Assembly: GCA_023426935.1 (NCBI GenBank)
Contig: JAEZBR010000070.1
Location: 1-64,000 of the forward strand
DNA: 64,000 nucleotides
Direction of reading: 5' to 3'
DNA from: Bacillota bacterium
GTDB lineage: Bacteria; Bacillota_I; Bacilli_A; Erysipelotrichales; Erysipelotrichaceae
Of this stretch, positions 7,949 to 17,214 are shown piece by piece. The notes beneath the pieces were generated by a model. The model saw only the letters and a list, made by a program, of their open reading frames with translations, had not been told where the DNA came from and did not search any database. Numbering within the stretch: position 1 is the stretch's first letter; every line of letters starts with the position of its first letter. The position numbers were made by a program, and so were the translations under genes.

Positions 7949-8875
7949 ATGGAAACAGAAAATTTTAGTTTCACTTCACGTTGTGATGGTCTCGAGATTC
8001 AATGTTATGCTTGGAAAGAAGTTGAGCCGTTAAAAGTAAAAGGTGTTGTTCAGATTGCGCATGGGATGGTTGAACATGCTGCCCGTTATCAGCGGTTTGC
8101 GAAATATCTGAATTCACAGGGATATTTAGTTTACGCTAACGATCATCGAGGTCATGGTAAGACCGCCGGAAAACCGGAAGATGTTGGATATCTGGGTGAT
8201 AAAGACGGATTTGAAAGAATGGTTCAGGATTGTCATCAGTTGACGGAAATGATTAAGAAAGATAATCCGGATCTTCCGCTTTATTTCTTCGGACATAGCA
8301 TGGGTTCTTTCATTACTCAGCGATATATTCAGGAATTCGGCAAGGAAATAAAAGGTGCAATCTTAAGTGGTTCTAATGGCAGCAGTCCAATCTTCGGTGT
8401 TGCGAAAATAATTGCGAAAGGCGAAATTAAGAAGAATGGACCTAAGGGTAAGAGTGAGAAGATGAATAAACTATCCTTTGGTTCCTATAATGATAATTTC
8501 AAGCCGAATCGCACCGACTATGATTGGTTATCCCGAGATAATGCCGAAGTCGATAAATATATCGCCGATCCCTATTGCGGCAGTGTATGCTCAAGTCAAT
8601 TCTATTACGACTTTATGGATGGTTTAGTAACGATATTCAAGAAGAGCAATGTCAATAATGTACCTAAAGATTTACCGTTATTGATTATCTCCGGTTCCCT
8701 GGATCCGGTCGGTGCTCAGGGAAAAGGTGTCACGAAGTTAAAAAACATGTATGATAAAGTAGGAATTAAAGATGTAACGATGAAGTTATATCCGGATGCC
8801 CGTCACGAAATTCTCAATGAGATCAATCGTGATGAAGTTATGAATGATATCGGCAATTGGTTAAAACAACACTAA
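7949..8875 (+). CDS. Alpha/beta hydrolase, monoacylglycerol-lipase-like (Hydrolase_4)
   Basis: A 308-residue alpha/beta hydrolase. VVQIAHGMVEHAARYQRFAK and YANDHRGHGKT are the hallmark strands of lysophospholipase/monoacylglycerol lipases; GHSMGS (about 114-119) holds the nucleophile Ser; the late ISGSLDPVG gives the Asp and DARHEIL the catalytic His. There is no signal peptide, so the protein should be cytosolic. It is followed 9 bases later by an orphan FakA-like domain and then acylphosphatase, probably one transcript. It may release fatty acids from monoacylglycerol or lysolipids; the substrate is inferred from family only. Confidence 0.88.
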   Translation: METENFSFTSRCDGLEIQCYAWKEVEPLKVKGVVQIAHGMVEHAARYQRFAKYLNSQGYLVYANDHRGHGKTAGKPEDVGYLGDKDGFERMVQDCHQLTEMIKKDNPDLPLYFFGHSMGSFITQRYIQEFGKEIKGAILSGSNGSSPIFGVAKIIAKGEIKKNGPKGKSEKMNKLSFGSYNDNFKPNRTDYDWLSRDNAEVDKYIADPYCGSVCSSQFYYDFMDGLVTIFKKSNVNNVPKDLPLLIISGSLDPVGAQGKGVTKLKNMYDKVGIKDVTMKLYPDARHEILNEINRDEVMNDIGNWLKQH

Positions 8876-8884
8876 GGAGAAACT

Positions 8885-9136
8885 ATGCTTGAATTCAAAT
8901 TTGACACCCAATTATTGATTGAAGGAACTAATCTTGATGAAGATAAGATCAATGACTATTTCCGCGAACATTTCAAAGGCGATTGTTTATTAGCGGTTGG
9001 TGACGATACTTTGATCAAGATTCATTTCCACACGAATGAGCCTTGGCAGGTATTGGAATATTGTGCCTCACTAGGTGAGATTCACGATATCGTCATCGAA
9101 AACATGGAAAGACAGAGCGAAGGTTTGGATAAGTAA
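8885..9136 (+). CDS. Stand-alone FakA/YloV middle-domain-like protein
   Basis: An 83-residue protein. GDCLLAVGDDTLIKIHFHTNEP followed by QVLEYCASLGEIHDIVIENM closely resembles the central domain of FakA (YloV), the fatty-acid kinase that works with DegV/FakB fatty-acid-binding proteins. The DAK2-like kinase domain and the C-terminal domain are absent, so it cannot be a kinase itself. It lies between a lipase-like hydrolase and acylphosphatase, which suggests a fatty-acid or acyl-phosphate context, but this is inference. The stop overlaps the next start as TAATG. Confidence 0.75.
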   Translation: MLEFKFDTQLLIEGTNLDEDKINDYFREHFKGDCLLAVGDDTLIKIHFHTNEPWQVLEYCASLGEIHDIVIENMERQSEGLDK

Positions 9137-9414
9137 TGGCTGATTCACGGGAGCATTGGTTATTTACCGGCGAAGTTCAGGGCGTGGGTTTTCGTTATGA
9201 GTTAGTAATGGAAGCGAAACGCTTGGGAATCTGCGGCTGGGTCAGAAACTTAGAGACCGGACAGGTTGAAGCGATTGTTCAAGGTCCGAAAATTAAAGTT
9301 GACCAACTTAGAGCTTATATAACTAATCCCCGCGAGTATTATATTAAAGAGTTAGACATTCAAAGCTTACCTTTAGAGGAAGAATGCCACGATTTTAAGG
9401 TATTCTATTACTGA
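9136..9414 (+). CDS. Acylphosphatase
   Basis: A 92-residue protein with the complete acylphosphatase signature: GEVQGVGFRYELVMEAKRLG has the catalytic Arg in VGFR, and GWVRNLETGQVEAIVQG holds the catalytic Asn. It hydrolyses acyl-phosphates such as acetyl-phosphate. It overlaps the preceding gene by one base (TAATG) and the following response regulator by one base (TGATG), so it is co-translated with both neighbours. Confidence 0.93.
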   Translation: MADSREHWLFTGEVQGVGFRYELVMEAKRLGICGWVRNLETGQVEAIVQGPKIKVDQLRAYITNPREYYIKELDIQSLPLEEECHDFKVFYY

Positions 9415-10088
9415 TGAATTATAAGATCTATGTGGTCGAAGATGATGAAGTCATTGCGACTGGTATCGAAAAAAGATTAAAAGCTTGGAACTATCAGGTC
9501 AAGATTACTGATGATTTTCAACAGGTCAAAGAAGAGTTTATCGCGTATAATCCGCAATTAGTGATCTTAGATATCACTTTACCTTTTTTTAATGGTTATC
9601 ATTGGTGCCAAGAAATCCGTAAGATCTCCGAAGTCCCAATCTTATTCGTTTCCAGTGCCTACGATCAGATGAATCAAGTTATGGCCATGAATATGGGGGG
9701 CGATGATTTTGTCGCGAAACCGTTTGACCTAGAAGTTTTACTAGCGAAAGTACATGCTTTATTACGAAGAACTTATGATTTTCATCAAACTTCATCTTTG
9801 ATTCCTTGCGGAAAAGGTTTCTTTAACCAAGCTAACGGCATCTTACAACTAGCGGATTCGCAAGTCGAATTAACCAAGAATGAAAGTAAAATCTTAATAA
9901 CGTTATTAACGAATAAAGGCAAGATTGTTTCGCGCAGTGATTTGATGTTAGTGTTATGGAACTCGGATGAATATATCGATGAGAATACTTTAACAGTCAA
10001 TGTGGCAAGATTAAGAACGACCTTAAGTAATTTAGGCTTAGGTGATTTGATTAAAACCCGTAAGGGAGAAGGATATATCATCGAATGA
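9414..10088 (+). CDS. OmpR-family response regulator, BceR-like
   Basis: A 224-residue protein with a receiver domain at 1-115 (acidic pair E9 D10 D11, phosphoacceptor Asp53 in LVILDITLP, Lys near 102 in VAKPF) and a C-terminal winged-helix domain ending KTRKGEGYIIE. It belongs to the BceR type, shown by the paired small kinase with two membrane segments and the adjoining BceAB-like transporter. Its binding site is probably the TTACA-N4-TGTAA palindrome before the transporter genes. It overlaps the kinase start by four bases (ATGA). Confidence 0.92.
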   Translation: MNYKIYVVEDDEVIATGIEKRLKAWNYQVKITDDFQQVKEEFIAYNPQLVILDITLPFFNGYHWCQEIRKISEVPILFVSSAYDQMNQVMAMNMGGDDFVAKPFDLEVLLAKVHALLRRTYDFHQTSSLIPCGKGFFNQANGILQLADSQVELTKNESKILITLLTNKGKIVSRSDLMLVLWNSDEYIDENTLTVNVARLRTTLSNLGLGDLIKTRKGEGYIIE

Positions 10089-11071
10089 AATTACTACTTT
10101 CATACTTAAGAAAACATTCAATCTTAATCTTAATGATGATTTCGGTTTTCATTATTTGGGGAGTTACTTATTATCTTTATGGTTTACCGTTAGAAGCTTT
10201 CGGTTATGGCACCTTATTAGTGATTGTAATCGGGTCGCTATTCTTTCTTATGGGCTTCTTTCGTTATCGTCGGGATCATCTAAGGATGCAAAGGTTAATC
10301 GCGAATATTCAGGAAGCGGAATTTAAGTTACCTAAAGCTGGCAATGCAATCGAAGCCGATTACCAAGAATTAATCAAACGCCTGGCAACCGACCGGGAAA
10401 ATATCCGTAAAGATTTAGTTAATCAACAGAAAGACTATCAGGATTATTATTCGCTCTGGGTTCATCAGATTAAGACCCCGATCGCAGGGATGCACTTACT
10501 GATGGAAGAAGATAATTGGGATAAAAAGGCTTTGAAAGAAGAATTATTCCGAATCGAAGAATATGTCGGAATGGTTCTTTCTTATCTTCGCTTGACCAAT
10601 GAGAGCAGTGATTACTTATTCAAACAGCTTGAACTGGATGAGGTAATTAAGGCGAGTATCCGTAAGTATTCGCAGACCTTTATTCTTAAGAAGATTTCCT
10701 GTGATTTTAAACCTACCAATTTAAAAATCTATTCCGATGCGAAGTGGGCGCAGTTAGTCATCGAACAGATCTTATCGAATGCGTTGAAATACTCTAATAA
10801 AAACACCACCATAACCATCTCCAAGGAAAAAGAAGAACTGGTAATCGCGGATGAAGGAATCGGGATTCGTCCGGAAGATTTACCAAGGTTAGGCCAAGCG
10901 GGTTTTACCGGCTATAACGGGCACGAAGATTCCAAATCCAGCGGCCTAGGCTTATATCTTTGTAAGCAGATTATGGGTAAACTTAACGGGAAACTGCGGA
11001 TTGAATCTAAAGTTTCGGTAGGGACGAAAGTATATCTGAAATTTCCCGATCAGAAAAAAATATTCGACTAA
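10085..11071 (+). CDS. Intramembrane-sensing histidine kinase, BceS-like
   Basis: A 328-residue kinase. Two membrane helices (about 12-32 and 40-60) are joined by a very short outside loop, the mark of BceS-type kinases that sense through their partner transporter. The phosphorylated His127 sits in LWVHQIKTPIAGM. The ATPase domain shows SNALKYS (N box), IADEGIGI (G1) and SSGLGLYLCKQI (G2). With the response regulator upstream and the ABC transporter downstream it forms a cell-envelope antibiotic detoxification module. Confidence 0.92.
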   Translation: MKLLLSYLRKHSILILMMISVFIIWGVTYYLYGLPLEAFGYGTLLVIVIGSLFFLMGFFRYRRDHLRMQRLIANIQEAEFKLPKAGNAIEADYQELIKRLATDRENIRKDLVNQQKDYQDYYSLWVHQIKTPIAGMHLLMEEDNWDKKALKEELFRIEEYVGMVLSYLRLTNESSDYLFKQLELDEVIKASIRKYSQTFILKKISCDFKPTNLKIYSDAKWAQLVIEQILSNALKYSNKNTTITISKEKEELVIADEGIGIRPEDLPRLGQAGFTGYNGHEDSKSSGLGLYLCKQIMGKLNGKLRIESKVSVGTKVYLKFPDQKKIFD

Positions 11072-11107
11072 CTTACAATAATGTAAGATACCGGATCATG
11101 ATGTAAG
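11072..11107 (+). promoter_or_regulatory. BceR-box operator upstream of transporter genes
   Basis: CTTACA-ATAA-TGTAAG at 11072-11087 has 6-bp perfect arms and matches the published BceR-type box TNACA-N4-TGTAA exactly. A further half-site TGTAAG lies at 11102-11107, 20 bp downstream on the same helix face. It is located between the kinase stop and the ABC genes, as expected for induction of the transporter by the response regulator. The promoter hexamers are not clear. Confidence 0.8.
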
Positions 11108-11168
11108 TTAAAGTATGAGATTATTATTTTTGAATCCGGTATTCTAAGTTTGCTGGAGGAATTTTAAC

Positions 11169-11936
11169 ATGGCACTATTAGAAGCGAAGCATCTTAGAAA
11201 AGTATATACGACTCGTTTTGGCGGGAATCAGGTTGTAGCTTTACATAATGTAAACTTCGCCGTGGAGAAAGGCGAGTATGTCGCAATCATGGGTGAATCT
11301 GGATCCGGGAAAACCACTTTATTGAATATTTTAGCGGCTTTAGACCGCCCGACCAGTGGCAGTGTGGAATTAGACGGAAAAGATTTACAGACGATTAAGG
11401 AAGCGGATTTAGCCGCCTTTAGAAGAGACCACTTAGGTTTCGTGTTCCAAGACTTTAATCTTTTGGATACCTTTTCGGTCAAGGATAATATTTTCTTACC
11501 GCTAGTCTTAGCCGGGAAGAAGTATGGTGAAATGAATCGTAAACTTACTCCTTTGGCCCAACAGTTAGGCATTGATACCCTGGTAAGTAAGTATCCTTAT
11601 GAAATCTCCGGTGGTCAGAAACAACGAGTGGCGATTGCCCGAGCGTTGATTACCGAACCGGCAATCGTGCTAGCCGATGAACCGACTGGAGCTTTGGATT
11701 CGAAGGCGGCCGAAAGTTTGACGGATCTATTCGAAAATATCAATAAATACGGTCAAACAATCTTGATGGTCACTCACTCCGTCAAAGCCGCCAGTTCCGC
11801 AAAAAGAGTTTTATTCTTAAGAGACGGTGAAGTTTATCATCAGTTATATCGGGGAAATCTGACCAAAGAAAATTTCTTTGCCCAAATCTCTTCCACCCTG
11901 AGTGTTATTGCGCAGGGAGGAGTACCCAATGACTAA
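11169..11936 (+). CDS. ABC transporter ATPase, BceA-like
   Basis: A 255-residue ATPase of the MacB/LolD/BceA class: Walker A GESGSGKTT (42-50), Q-loop in FVFQDFNLLDTFSV, signature SGGQKQR, Walker B IVLADEPTGALD and switch His in VTHS. It energises the 10-helix permease downstream; such pairs remove peptide antibiotics (bacitracin or lantibiotic type) from lipid II-cycle targets and signal to the kinase. TGGAGG ribosome site. The final bases overlap the permease start by 8. Confidence 0.93.
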   Translation: MALLEAKHLRKVYTTRFGGNQVVALHNVNFAVEKGEYVAIMGESGSGKTTLLNILAALDRPTSGSVELDGKDLQTIKEADLAAFRRDHLGFVFQDFNLLDTFSVKDNIFLPLVLAGKKYGEMNRKLTPLAQQLGIDTLVSKYPYEISGGQKQRVAIARALITEPAIVLADEPTGALDSKAAESLTDLFENINKYGQTILMVTHSVKAASSAKRVLFLRDGEVYHQLYRGNLTKENFFAQISSTLSVIAQGGVPND

Positions 11937-13911
11937 GTTTTGTCTCTATCCAACCTTAGCCTTCAATGGAATCAAACATAACAAAGAAAATTATCTGCCG
12001 TTTCTGATAGCCTGCTGGGGTATGTGCGGAATGTTTTACATCTTGATAAGTTTAGTCACCAATCCCGATCTACTAAAGATGCCGGGAACGTCAGCGCTAT
12101 TGTTAATGTTAACGCTAGGGGTAATTGTCATTGGTATCTTCTCGGTTATCTTCATGCTATATACGAATAATTTCGTGATGAAAAGAAGACAGCGAGAATT
12201 GGCTTTATATAACATTTTAGGTTTAGAGAAACGACACTTAGCCTTAGTAATGTTCTGGGAAGACTTGTTCTTAGCCATCATGGGAATCGTCGGGGGGCTA
12301 TTTATCGGAGTATTATTCTCAAAGTTAGTATCTTTATTATTAGGGAAGTTATTATGGTTTGAGAGCAGCTTAGGCTTTTATTTCAGTACGATGGGAATTA
12401 TTATCACGGCGATCTTATTCTTGGCGATTTTCGGCTTGATTCTTGCCGTTAATATCTTCAAGGTCTCAAAAGTCAGACCGATTGAGTTATTACATAGTGA
12501 AGCAGGGGAAAAAGAACCTAAGACACCTTGGACCTTAACTATCATCGGTGTTATTTCAATGGTATCCGGCTATGTGATTGCCCAGTTTGTTTCCGATCCG
12601 ATTAATGCGATAGCTTTATTCTTTATCGCCGTCATCTTAGTTATCATCGGAACTGAATGTTTATTCACTTCCGTTTCGATTGCCGTTCTGAAATTAATGA
12701 AGGCGAATAAGAAATTCTACTATCAGAAGGAACATTTCACGGCGGTCTCCGGGATGTTATATCGAATGAAACAGAACGGAAAAGGTTTAGCGAACATCTG
12801 TATTCTTTGTACGATGGTACTAGTTACGGTTTCGACCACGATTTGTTTATATGTCGGTTCCGAACAGACCCTGAAAAGGATTTATCCTAACGATATCAAT
12901 ATCGAAGTAAGCAGCGGAGATTACGATACCGAAACTCAAGAAATCGTTCAGACTTCCAAAGATCTGGCATTAAAGAATGATCTAACGCTTGAGAATTTAA
13001 GCAATTATCTCTCTTATGACTTCCAAGGTTACTATAAGGATGGACGGATGTTACTGCCCTATGAAGCAACCGAAATAGGCGATGTCAACGGTTATAGTTT
13101 CGTCTCAATCATTACCCAGGATGGTTATCAGAAGATCTATGGTGAAACTATTGAACTCATGGATGATCAGATCCTAGTTACCGGCAGCAAGTTTAAAGAG
13201 AATGAGATATTGAAAATCGGTAATTATAATTTTACGATCAAAAAAATCATTGCGGAAAAGAAACGCAATGCGTATATTATTAATAGCATGTTAATCGTCG
13301 TTAAAGATGCGGATATAGTTTCGACGCTTTATAACTTAGCTAATACCAGTGATAACTCCGGAAAGTTTATCCAAAATATTCAATATGACTTAAACGGAAG
13401 TGTTGAAGCGAAGAAAGAATTTTCTCAACAGCTTACGAGTGCGATGGATGCCAGGGAAGCTTATATAAAAGTCAGCAGTTTAGAAATGAATCGCGCAGAT
13501 TATTATTCCCTCTATGGCGGTTTCTTGTTCTTAGGTTTGTTCTTAGGAATCCTCTTCCTGTTAATAACCGGTTTGATTATTTATTACAAACAGGTCACTG
13601 AAGGCTATCAGGATCAACAACGCTTTATTATTATGGAACAAGTCGGTATGAGTCAGGCGGAAGTTAAGAAAACCATCCGTAAACAGATCTTAATGGTTTT
13701 CTTCCTACCCTTAATTGTTTCGGGAATTCATGTCTTCGGTTCCTTCCATATGATCTCATTGATGCTGCAATTGTTCGGCTTGACGGATATTAAATTATTC
13801 ATGCTTTGTACCGCAATAACCTTAGTATGTTTCTCGGCCATCTATGGTTTAATCTATTGGTCAACCGCCAGGACTTATTATCGGATCGTCAATAAGCCGG
13901 AATTAGATTAG
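11929..13911 (+). CDS. ABC transporter permease, BceB-like (FtsX domains)
   Basis: A 660-residue permease with the BceB layout: an N-terminal group of membrane helices including an FtsX-like core ending in KVRPIELLHSE, further helices, a large extracellular domain of roughly 200 residues (DINIEVSSGDYDTETQ... onwards), and a final group of three helices. I chose ATG 11929 because GGAGG lies 8 bases upstream; an in-frame upstream start at 11902 has no comparable site. The extracellular domain is the usual ligand-sensing part and the most variable, so the antibiotic recognised cannot be predicted. Confidence 0.9.
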   Translation: MTKFCLYPTLAFNGIKHNKENYLPFLIACWGMCGMFYILISLVTNPDLLKMPGTSALLLMLTLGVIVIGIFSVIFMLYTNNFVMKRRQRELALYNILGLEKRHLALVMFWEDLFLAIMGIVGGLFIGVLFSKLVSLLLGKLLWFESSLGFYFSTMGIIITAILFLAIFGLILAVNIFKVSKVRPIELLHSEAGEKEPKTPWTLTIIGVISMVSGYVIAQFVSDPINAIALFFIAVILVIIGTECLFTSVSIAVLKLMKANKKFYYQKEHFTAVSGMLYRMKQNGKGLANICILCTMVLVTVSTTICLYVGSEQTLKRIYPNDINIEVSSGDYDTETQEIVQTSKDLALKNDLTLENLSNYLSYDFQGYYKDGRMLLPYEATEIGDVNGYSFVSIITQDGYQKIYGETIELMDDQILVTGSKFKENEILKIGNYNFTIKKIIAEKKRNAYIINSMLIVVKDADIVSTLYNLANTSDNSGKFIQNIQYDLNGSVEAKKEFSQQLTSAMDAREAYIKVSSLEMNRADYYSLYGGFLFLGLFLGILFLLITGLIIYYKQVTEGYQDQQRFIIMEQVGMSQAEVKKTIRKQILMVFFLPLIVSGIHVFGSFHMISLMLQLFGLTDIKLFMLCTAITLVCFSAIYGLIYWSTARTYYRIVNKPELD

Positions 13912-13935
13912 AAGCTCAAAAAATAATTGAACTAT

Positions 13936-13960
13936 GAGGGTGCTAAGCATCCTCTTTTTT
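13936..13960 (+). terminator. Rho-independent terminator of bce module
   Basis: GAGGGTGC (13936-13943), loop TAA, GCATCCTC (13947-13954), followed by six T. Confidence 0.85.
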
Positions 13961-14004
13961 CATAAATCTTGGGTGTTAATATTGCTTTGGCTAAATTGTT
14001 TTTA

Positions 14005-14033
14005 TTGTGAAAGAAACGCCTTGAGTGTACAAT
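14005..14033 (+). promoter_or_regulatory. Sigma-A-type promoter of FGGY kinase
   Basis: -35 TTGTGA (14005-14010), 17-base spacer, -10 TACAAT (14028-14033), 29 bases before the start codon. Confidence 0.6.
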
Positions 14034-14062
14034 TAATTTAACCAGAAACCGGAGGATTTATC

Positions 14063-15628
14063 ATGGATTGTCCACTGATTCTAACTTTTGATATTGGAAC
14101 CCAGAGTATGCGAGGAATCTTAGTCGATGCCCAGGGTAATTTTGTTGCCAGTAAACAATTAAAGTACCAACCGGCCTATTACTCGCCTTCAGCGAACTGG
14201 GCCCAACAAAAATCTAATTACTACTACGAGATTCTTTGTCAGATCTCCTTAGAACTTAAAGAAAAATATCCGGAAGCATATAAGCGGATCGAGGGAGTTA
14301 CCTTAACCTGTTTTAGGGATTCCGTGGTCTTCTTGGATGAGGACTTAAAACCGGTAAGAGATATTATTCTTTGGCTTGATCAGCGTAAATCAGTGTATCA
14401 GGGTGAATTCGGTTCGGTTAAGTCGACTTTATTTCATTTAGTTAATATGTACGATACCGCCGTGATGCAATATGAAATGACTCCGGCTAACTGGGTTAGA
14501 CAGAATGAGCCGGAAATTTGGGCCAAAACCAAAAAATATGTCATGGTTCCTACTTACTTAAACTATCAGCTAACCGGTTTATTAAAAGATAATCCCGCTA
14601 ATCAGACCGGACATTTACCGATCGATTATAAAACCGGGAAATGGTTAAAACCGGGAGCGTTGAATACGGCAATCTTTAATATTCCGTTTTCTATGTTATG
14701 CGAATTGAGTGAACCTGCCGGATATATTGGCAAGATCACAAAGAAAGCTTCTGAAGAATCCGGAATTCCCGAAGGTATTGACCTAATCTCCAGCGGACCG
14801 GATAAAGCCTGTGAGACTTTGGGTTTATCCGTTAATTCTCCGGGAAAGGCGGCGATTTCGCTAGGTACGGCAGCGACGATTGATCTGGCGTCCAATCATT
14901 ATTTTGAACCGCAGCCATTCTTGCCTTCCTATCCGGCAATCGAACCGGGCATGTATAACCATGATGTGCAGATTTATCGGGGATATTGGATGATCAATTG
15001 GTTTATTGAACAATTCGGTAAAGAAGATAAAGCCGAAGCGAAAGAACGGAATATTTCGATCGAAGAATTGATGAATGAAAAATTACTGAAGATAAATCCC
15101 GGCAGTGATGGCTTGATTGTGCAGCCTTATTGGCAACCTGGCTTGGAACAACCTAATTCCCATGGGGCGATTTTAGGTTTTACCGATCGACATACCAGAG
15201 ATCACTTCTACCGCTCAATTGTCGAAGGAATCGGCTTTAGTTTATTGAAAGGTCTAGATACGATGCTATCCCGCAGTAAATTGACGGTGACGGAACTATA
15301 TGCGGCCGGCGGCGGTTCGCGCAGTGCGGTAATCTGTCAGATTATGGCCGATATGTTCGGATTACCTTTGAAAAGGATTCAGACCAATGAGGCCAGTGCT
15401 TTAGGCTCGGCGATCTCGTGCTTTGTTTCTTTGAAAGTTTATCCTGATTATGCGACGGCGATTTCTAAAATGGTAAGAGTCAAGGATGAGTTTAAACCGG
15501 ATAAGAAAAACCATGAAATCTATGAAGAAATCTATCAGAAAGTCTACAAAAATCTCTATACCACTTCCTTAGATAAAATTAACGAAGAATTAAAGACTTT
15601 ATATCGTAAAGGTTTGTTTACAGATTAA
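14063..15628 (+). CDS. FGGY-family carbohydrate kinase
   Basis: A 521-residue sugar kinase. LTFDIGTQSMRGILVDAQG at the N-terminus is the phosphate-1 motif; ISLGTAATIDLA is the second nucleotide motif; AAGGGSRSAVICQIMADMFG and EASALGSA are the C-terminal adenosine motifs. Asp in ISSGPDKACETLG (about 248) is the likely catalytic base. Length and motifs fit the xylulokinase/gluconokinase/ribulokinase group; the substrate cannot be fixed. It has its own promoter, and no isomerase or transporter is adjacent. GGAGG ribosome site. Confidence 0.88.
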   Translation: MDCPLILTFDIGTQSMRGILVDAQGNFVASKQLKYQPAYYSPSANWAQQKSNYYYEILCQISLELKEKYPEAYKRIEGVTLTCFRDSVVFLDEDLKPVRDIILWLDQRKSVYQGEFGSVKSTLFHLVNMYDTAVMQYEMTPANWVRQNEPEIWAKTKKYVMVPTYLNYQLTGLLKDNPANQTGHLPIDYKTGKWLKPGALNTAIFNIPFSMLCELSEPAGYIGKITKKASEESGIPEGIDLISSGPDKACETLGLSVNSPGKAAISLGTAATIDLASNHYFEPQPFLPSYPAIEPGMYNHDVQIYRGYWMINWFIEQFGKEDKAEAKERNISIEELMNEKLLKINPGSDGLIVQPYWQPGLEQPNSHGAILGFTDRHTRDHFYRSIVEGIGFSLLKGLDTMLSRSKLTVTELYAAGGGSRSAVICQIMADMFGLPLKRIQTNEASALGSAISCFVSLKVYPDYATAISKMVRVKDEFKPDKKNHEIYEEIYQKVYKNLYTTSLDKINEELKTLYRKGLFTD

Positions 15629-15662
15629 CCAGAACTGCTATACTAGCTTAGGAGGTAAAACA

Positions 15663-16847
15663 ATGTATTGTGTAAAAAAAGTTAGCGAAGATATCACCTG
15701 GATCGGTGGTAATGATCGAAGATTATCGATGTTCGAAGGCGTCTATTCGGTTCCGAAAGGCGTTTCCTATAATGCTTATTTTCTTGAGGATGAGAAACTG
15801 ACGGTCTTCGATACGGTCGATAAAGCGGTCAGTAAAGTTTATTTTGAGAATCTCGAATATTTATTACAAGGCCGTAAGTTAGATTATGTCATTGTTTCCC
15901 ATATGGAACCGGATCATTCGGCAACCTTAGCGGAACTAGTCTTAAGACATCCGGAAGTAACGATCGTTTGTTCGTTTTTGGCGAAAGTGATGATCGGCCA
16001 GTACTTTACCGAACCGATGAAGATTAAGACCGTGGACGAAGGAGATACCTTAAGCTTAGGTAAACATCAGTTGACTTTCTATATGGCTCCGATGGTCCAT
16101 TGGCCGGAGGTCATGGTCAGCTATGAAAGTACGGAGAAGATTTTATTCTCAGCGGATGCGTTTGGTACTTTCGGGGCCTTGAACGGAGCTTTATTCGCGG
16201 ACGAAGTCGATTTCGACCGGGATTATTTAGACGAAGCGCGACGTTATTATACCAATATCGTCGGTAAGTATGGTCCCCAAGTTCAGGATCTATTGAAGAA
16301 AGCTGCGACCTTGGATCTTAAGATGATTGCCCCGTTACATGGTTATACCTGGCGGAAAAACCTGGATTATTATTTCGATAAGTACAACAAGTGGAGTTTG
16401 TATCAACCGGAAGATAAAGGCTGTGTCATCGCTTATTCTTCAATCTATGGGAACACTGAGAATTTAGTGGAGATTCTAGCTGCGAAGTTGAATAAGGCCG
16501 GCTTAAAAACGGAGATCTTCGATGTTTCAGTAACTCCGGCTTCCGATATTATTTCCGCAATCTTCCGTTATGATCGAGTCATCTTTGCGGCCACGACCTA
16601 TAATATGGGTATCTTCGTTAAGATGGAAGATCTGCTGAGAGATTTAATGGCGCATAATATTCAGAACCGGAAGATTGGTTTAATCCAGAATGGTTCCTGG
16701 GCGCCCAAGAGCGGTAAGTTAATGAAAGATATCTTAAGTACCGGCAAGGATTTAACGATCTTAGAACCGATTGTAACGATTAAGTCTTCTTTGAAAGAAG
16801 CCGGCTTACAAGACTTAAATAATTTAGTTAAACAAATCAGTGAATAA
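15663..16847 (+). CDS. Flavo-diiron protein (A-type flavoprotein, FprA)
   Basis: A 394-residue protein in two parts. The first 250 residues are a metallo-beta-lactamase fold with the diiron ligands His80, Glu82, Asp84 and His85 (SHMEPDHSA), a later His in MVHWPEV, an Asp in SADAFGTFG and the last His in LHGYTWR. The remainder is a flavodoxin domain with the FMN loop YSSIYGNTENL. It reduces O2 to water or NO to N2O, protecting anaerobes. There is no rubredoxin extension, so an external donor is needed. AGGAGG ribosome site; a terminator follows. Confidence 0.94.
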   Translation: MYCVKKVSEDITWIGGNDRRLSMFEGVYSVPKGVSYNAYFLEDEKLTVFDTVDKAVSKVYFENLEYLLQGRKLDYVIVSHMEPDHSATLAELVLRHPEVTIVCSFLAKVMIGQYFTEPMKIKTVDEGDTLSLGKHQLTFYMAPMVHWPEVMVSYESTEKILFSADAFGTFGALNGALFADEVDFDRDYLDEARRYYTNIVGKYGPQVQDLLKKAATLDLKMIAPLHGYTWRKNLDYYFDKYNKWSLYQPEDKGCVIAYSSIYGNTENLVEILAAKLNKAGLKTEIFDVSVTPASDIISAIFRYDRVIFAATTYNMGIFVKMEDLLRDLMAHNIQNRKIGLIQNGSWAPKSGKLMKDILSTGKDLTILEPIVTIKSSLKEAGLQDLNNLVKQISE

Positions 16848-16850
16848 AAA

Positions 16851-16876
16851 ATAACGACATCGCAAGGTGTCGTTAT
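16851..16876. terminator. Bidirectional terminator
   Basis: ATAACGACA (16851-16859), 8-nt loop, TGTCGTTAT (16868-16876), with A-run before and T-rich after. It separates the convergent flavoprotein and glutaredoxin-like genes. Confidence 0.8.
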
Positions 16877-16881
16877 TCTGT

Positions 16882-17124
16882 TTACTTCGCTTTTTCTAAG
16901 ATCTGCCGGACGTCTTCTTTTTCAACCGGACCTTCATGTAACTTAACTTGGTCTAAATAGAAAGTCGGAACATAGTAGTAATCATACTGATTAGCTAAGT
17001 CGGGTTGTTCGGTCTCTTCGATCATTTCTAATTTGAGATCCGGGTACTCGCTCTTCAACTCCTCAAGATACTGCAACGCTTGTTTACAATAAGGACATCT
17101 TTTCTGATAAAACAGTTTTAACAT
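16882..17124 (-). CDS. Glutaredoxin-like thioredoxin-fold protein
   Basis: An 80-residue protein with the redox motif CPYCKQALQYL at 10-20 and the cis-Pro segment YVPTFYLDQVKLHEGPV typical of glutaredoxins. It is cytosolic and probably reduces disulfides or mixed thiols. The start is preceded by GGAGG. It is convergent with the flavo-diiron gene; redox context is shared, but co-regulation is not shown. Confidence 0.88.
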   Translation of the reverse strand: MLKLFYQKRCPYCKQALQYLEELKSEYPDLKLEMIEETEQPDLANQYDYYYVPTFYLDQVKLHEGPVEKEDVRQILEKAK

Positions 17125-17214
17125 CTTACTACCTCCGGCTTTATTCTAACAAATATCTTTCAAATTCAGTACTAATATGCTTGTAGTGATACAATAATTT
17201 CTAAGAGGTGCCCT

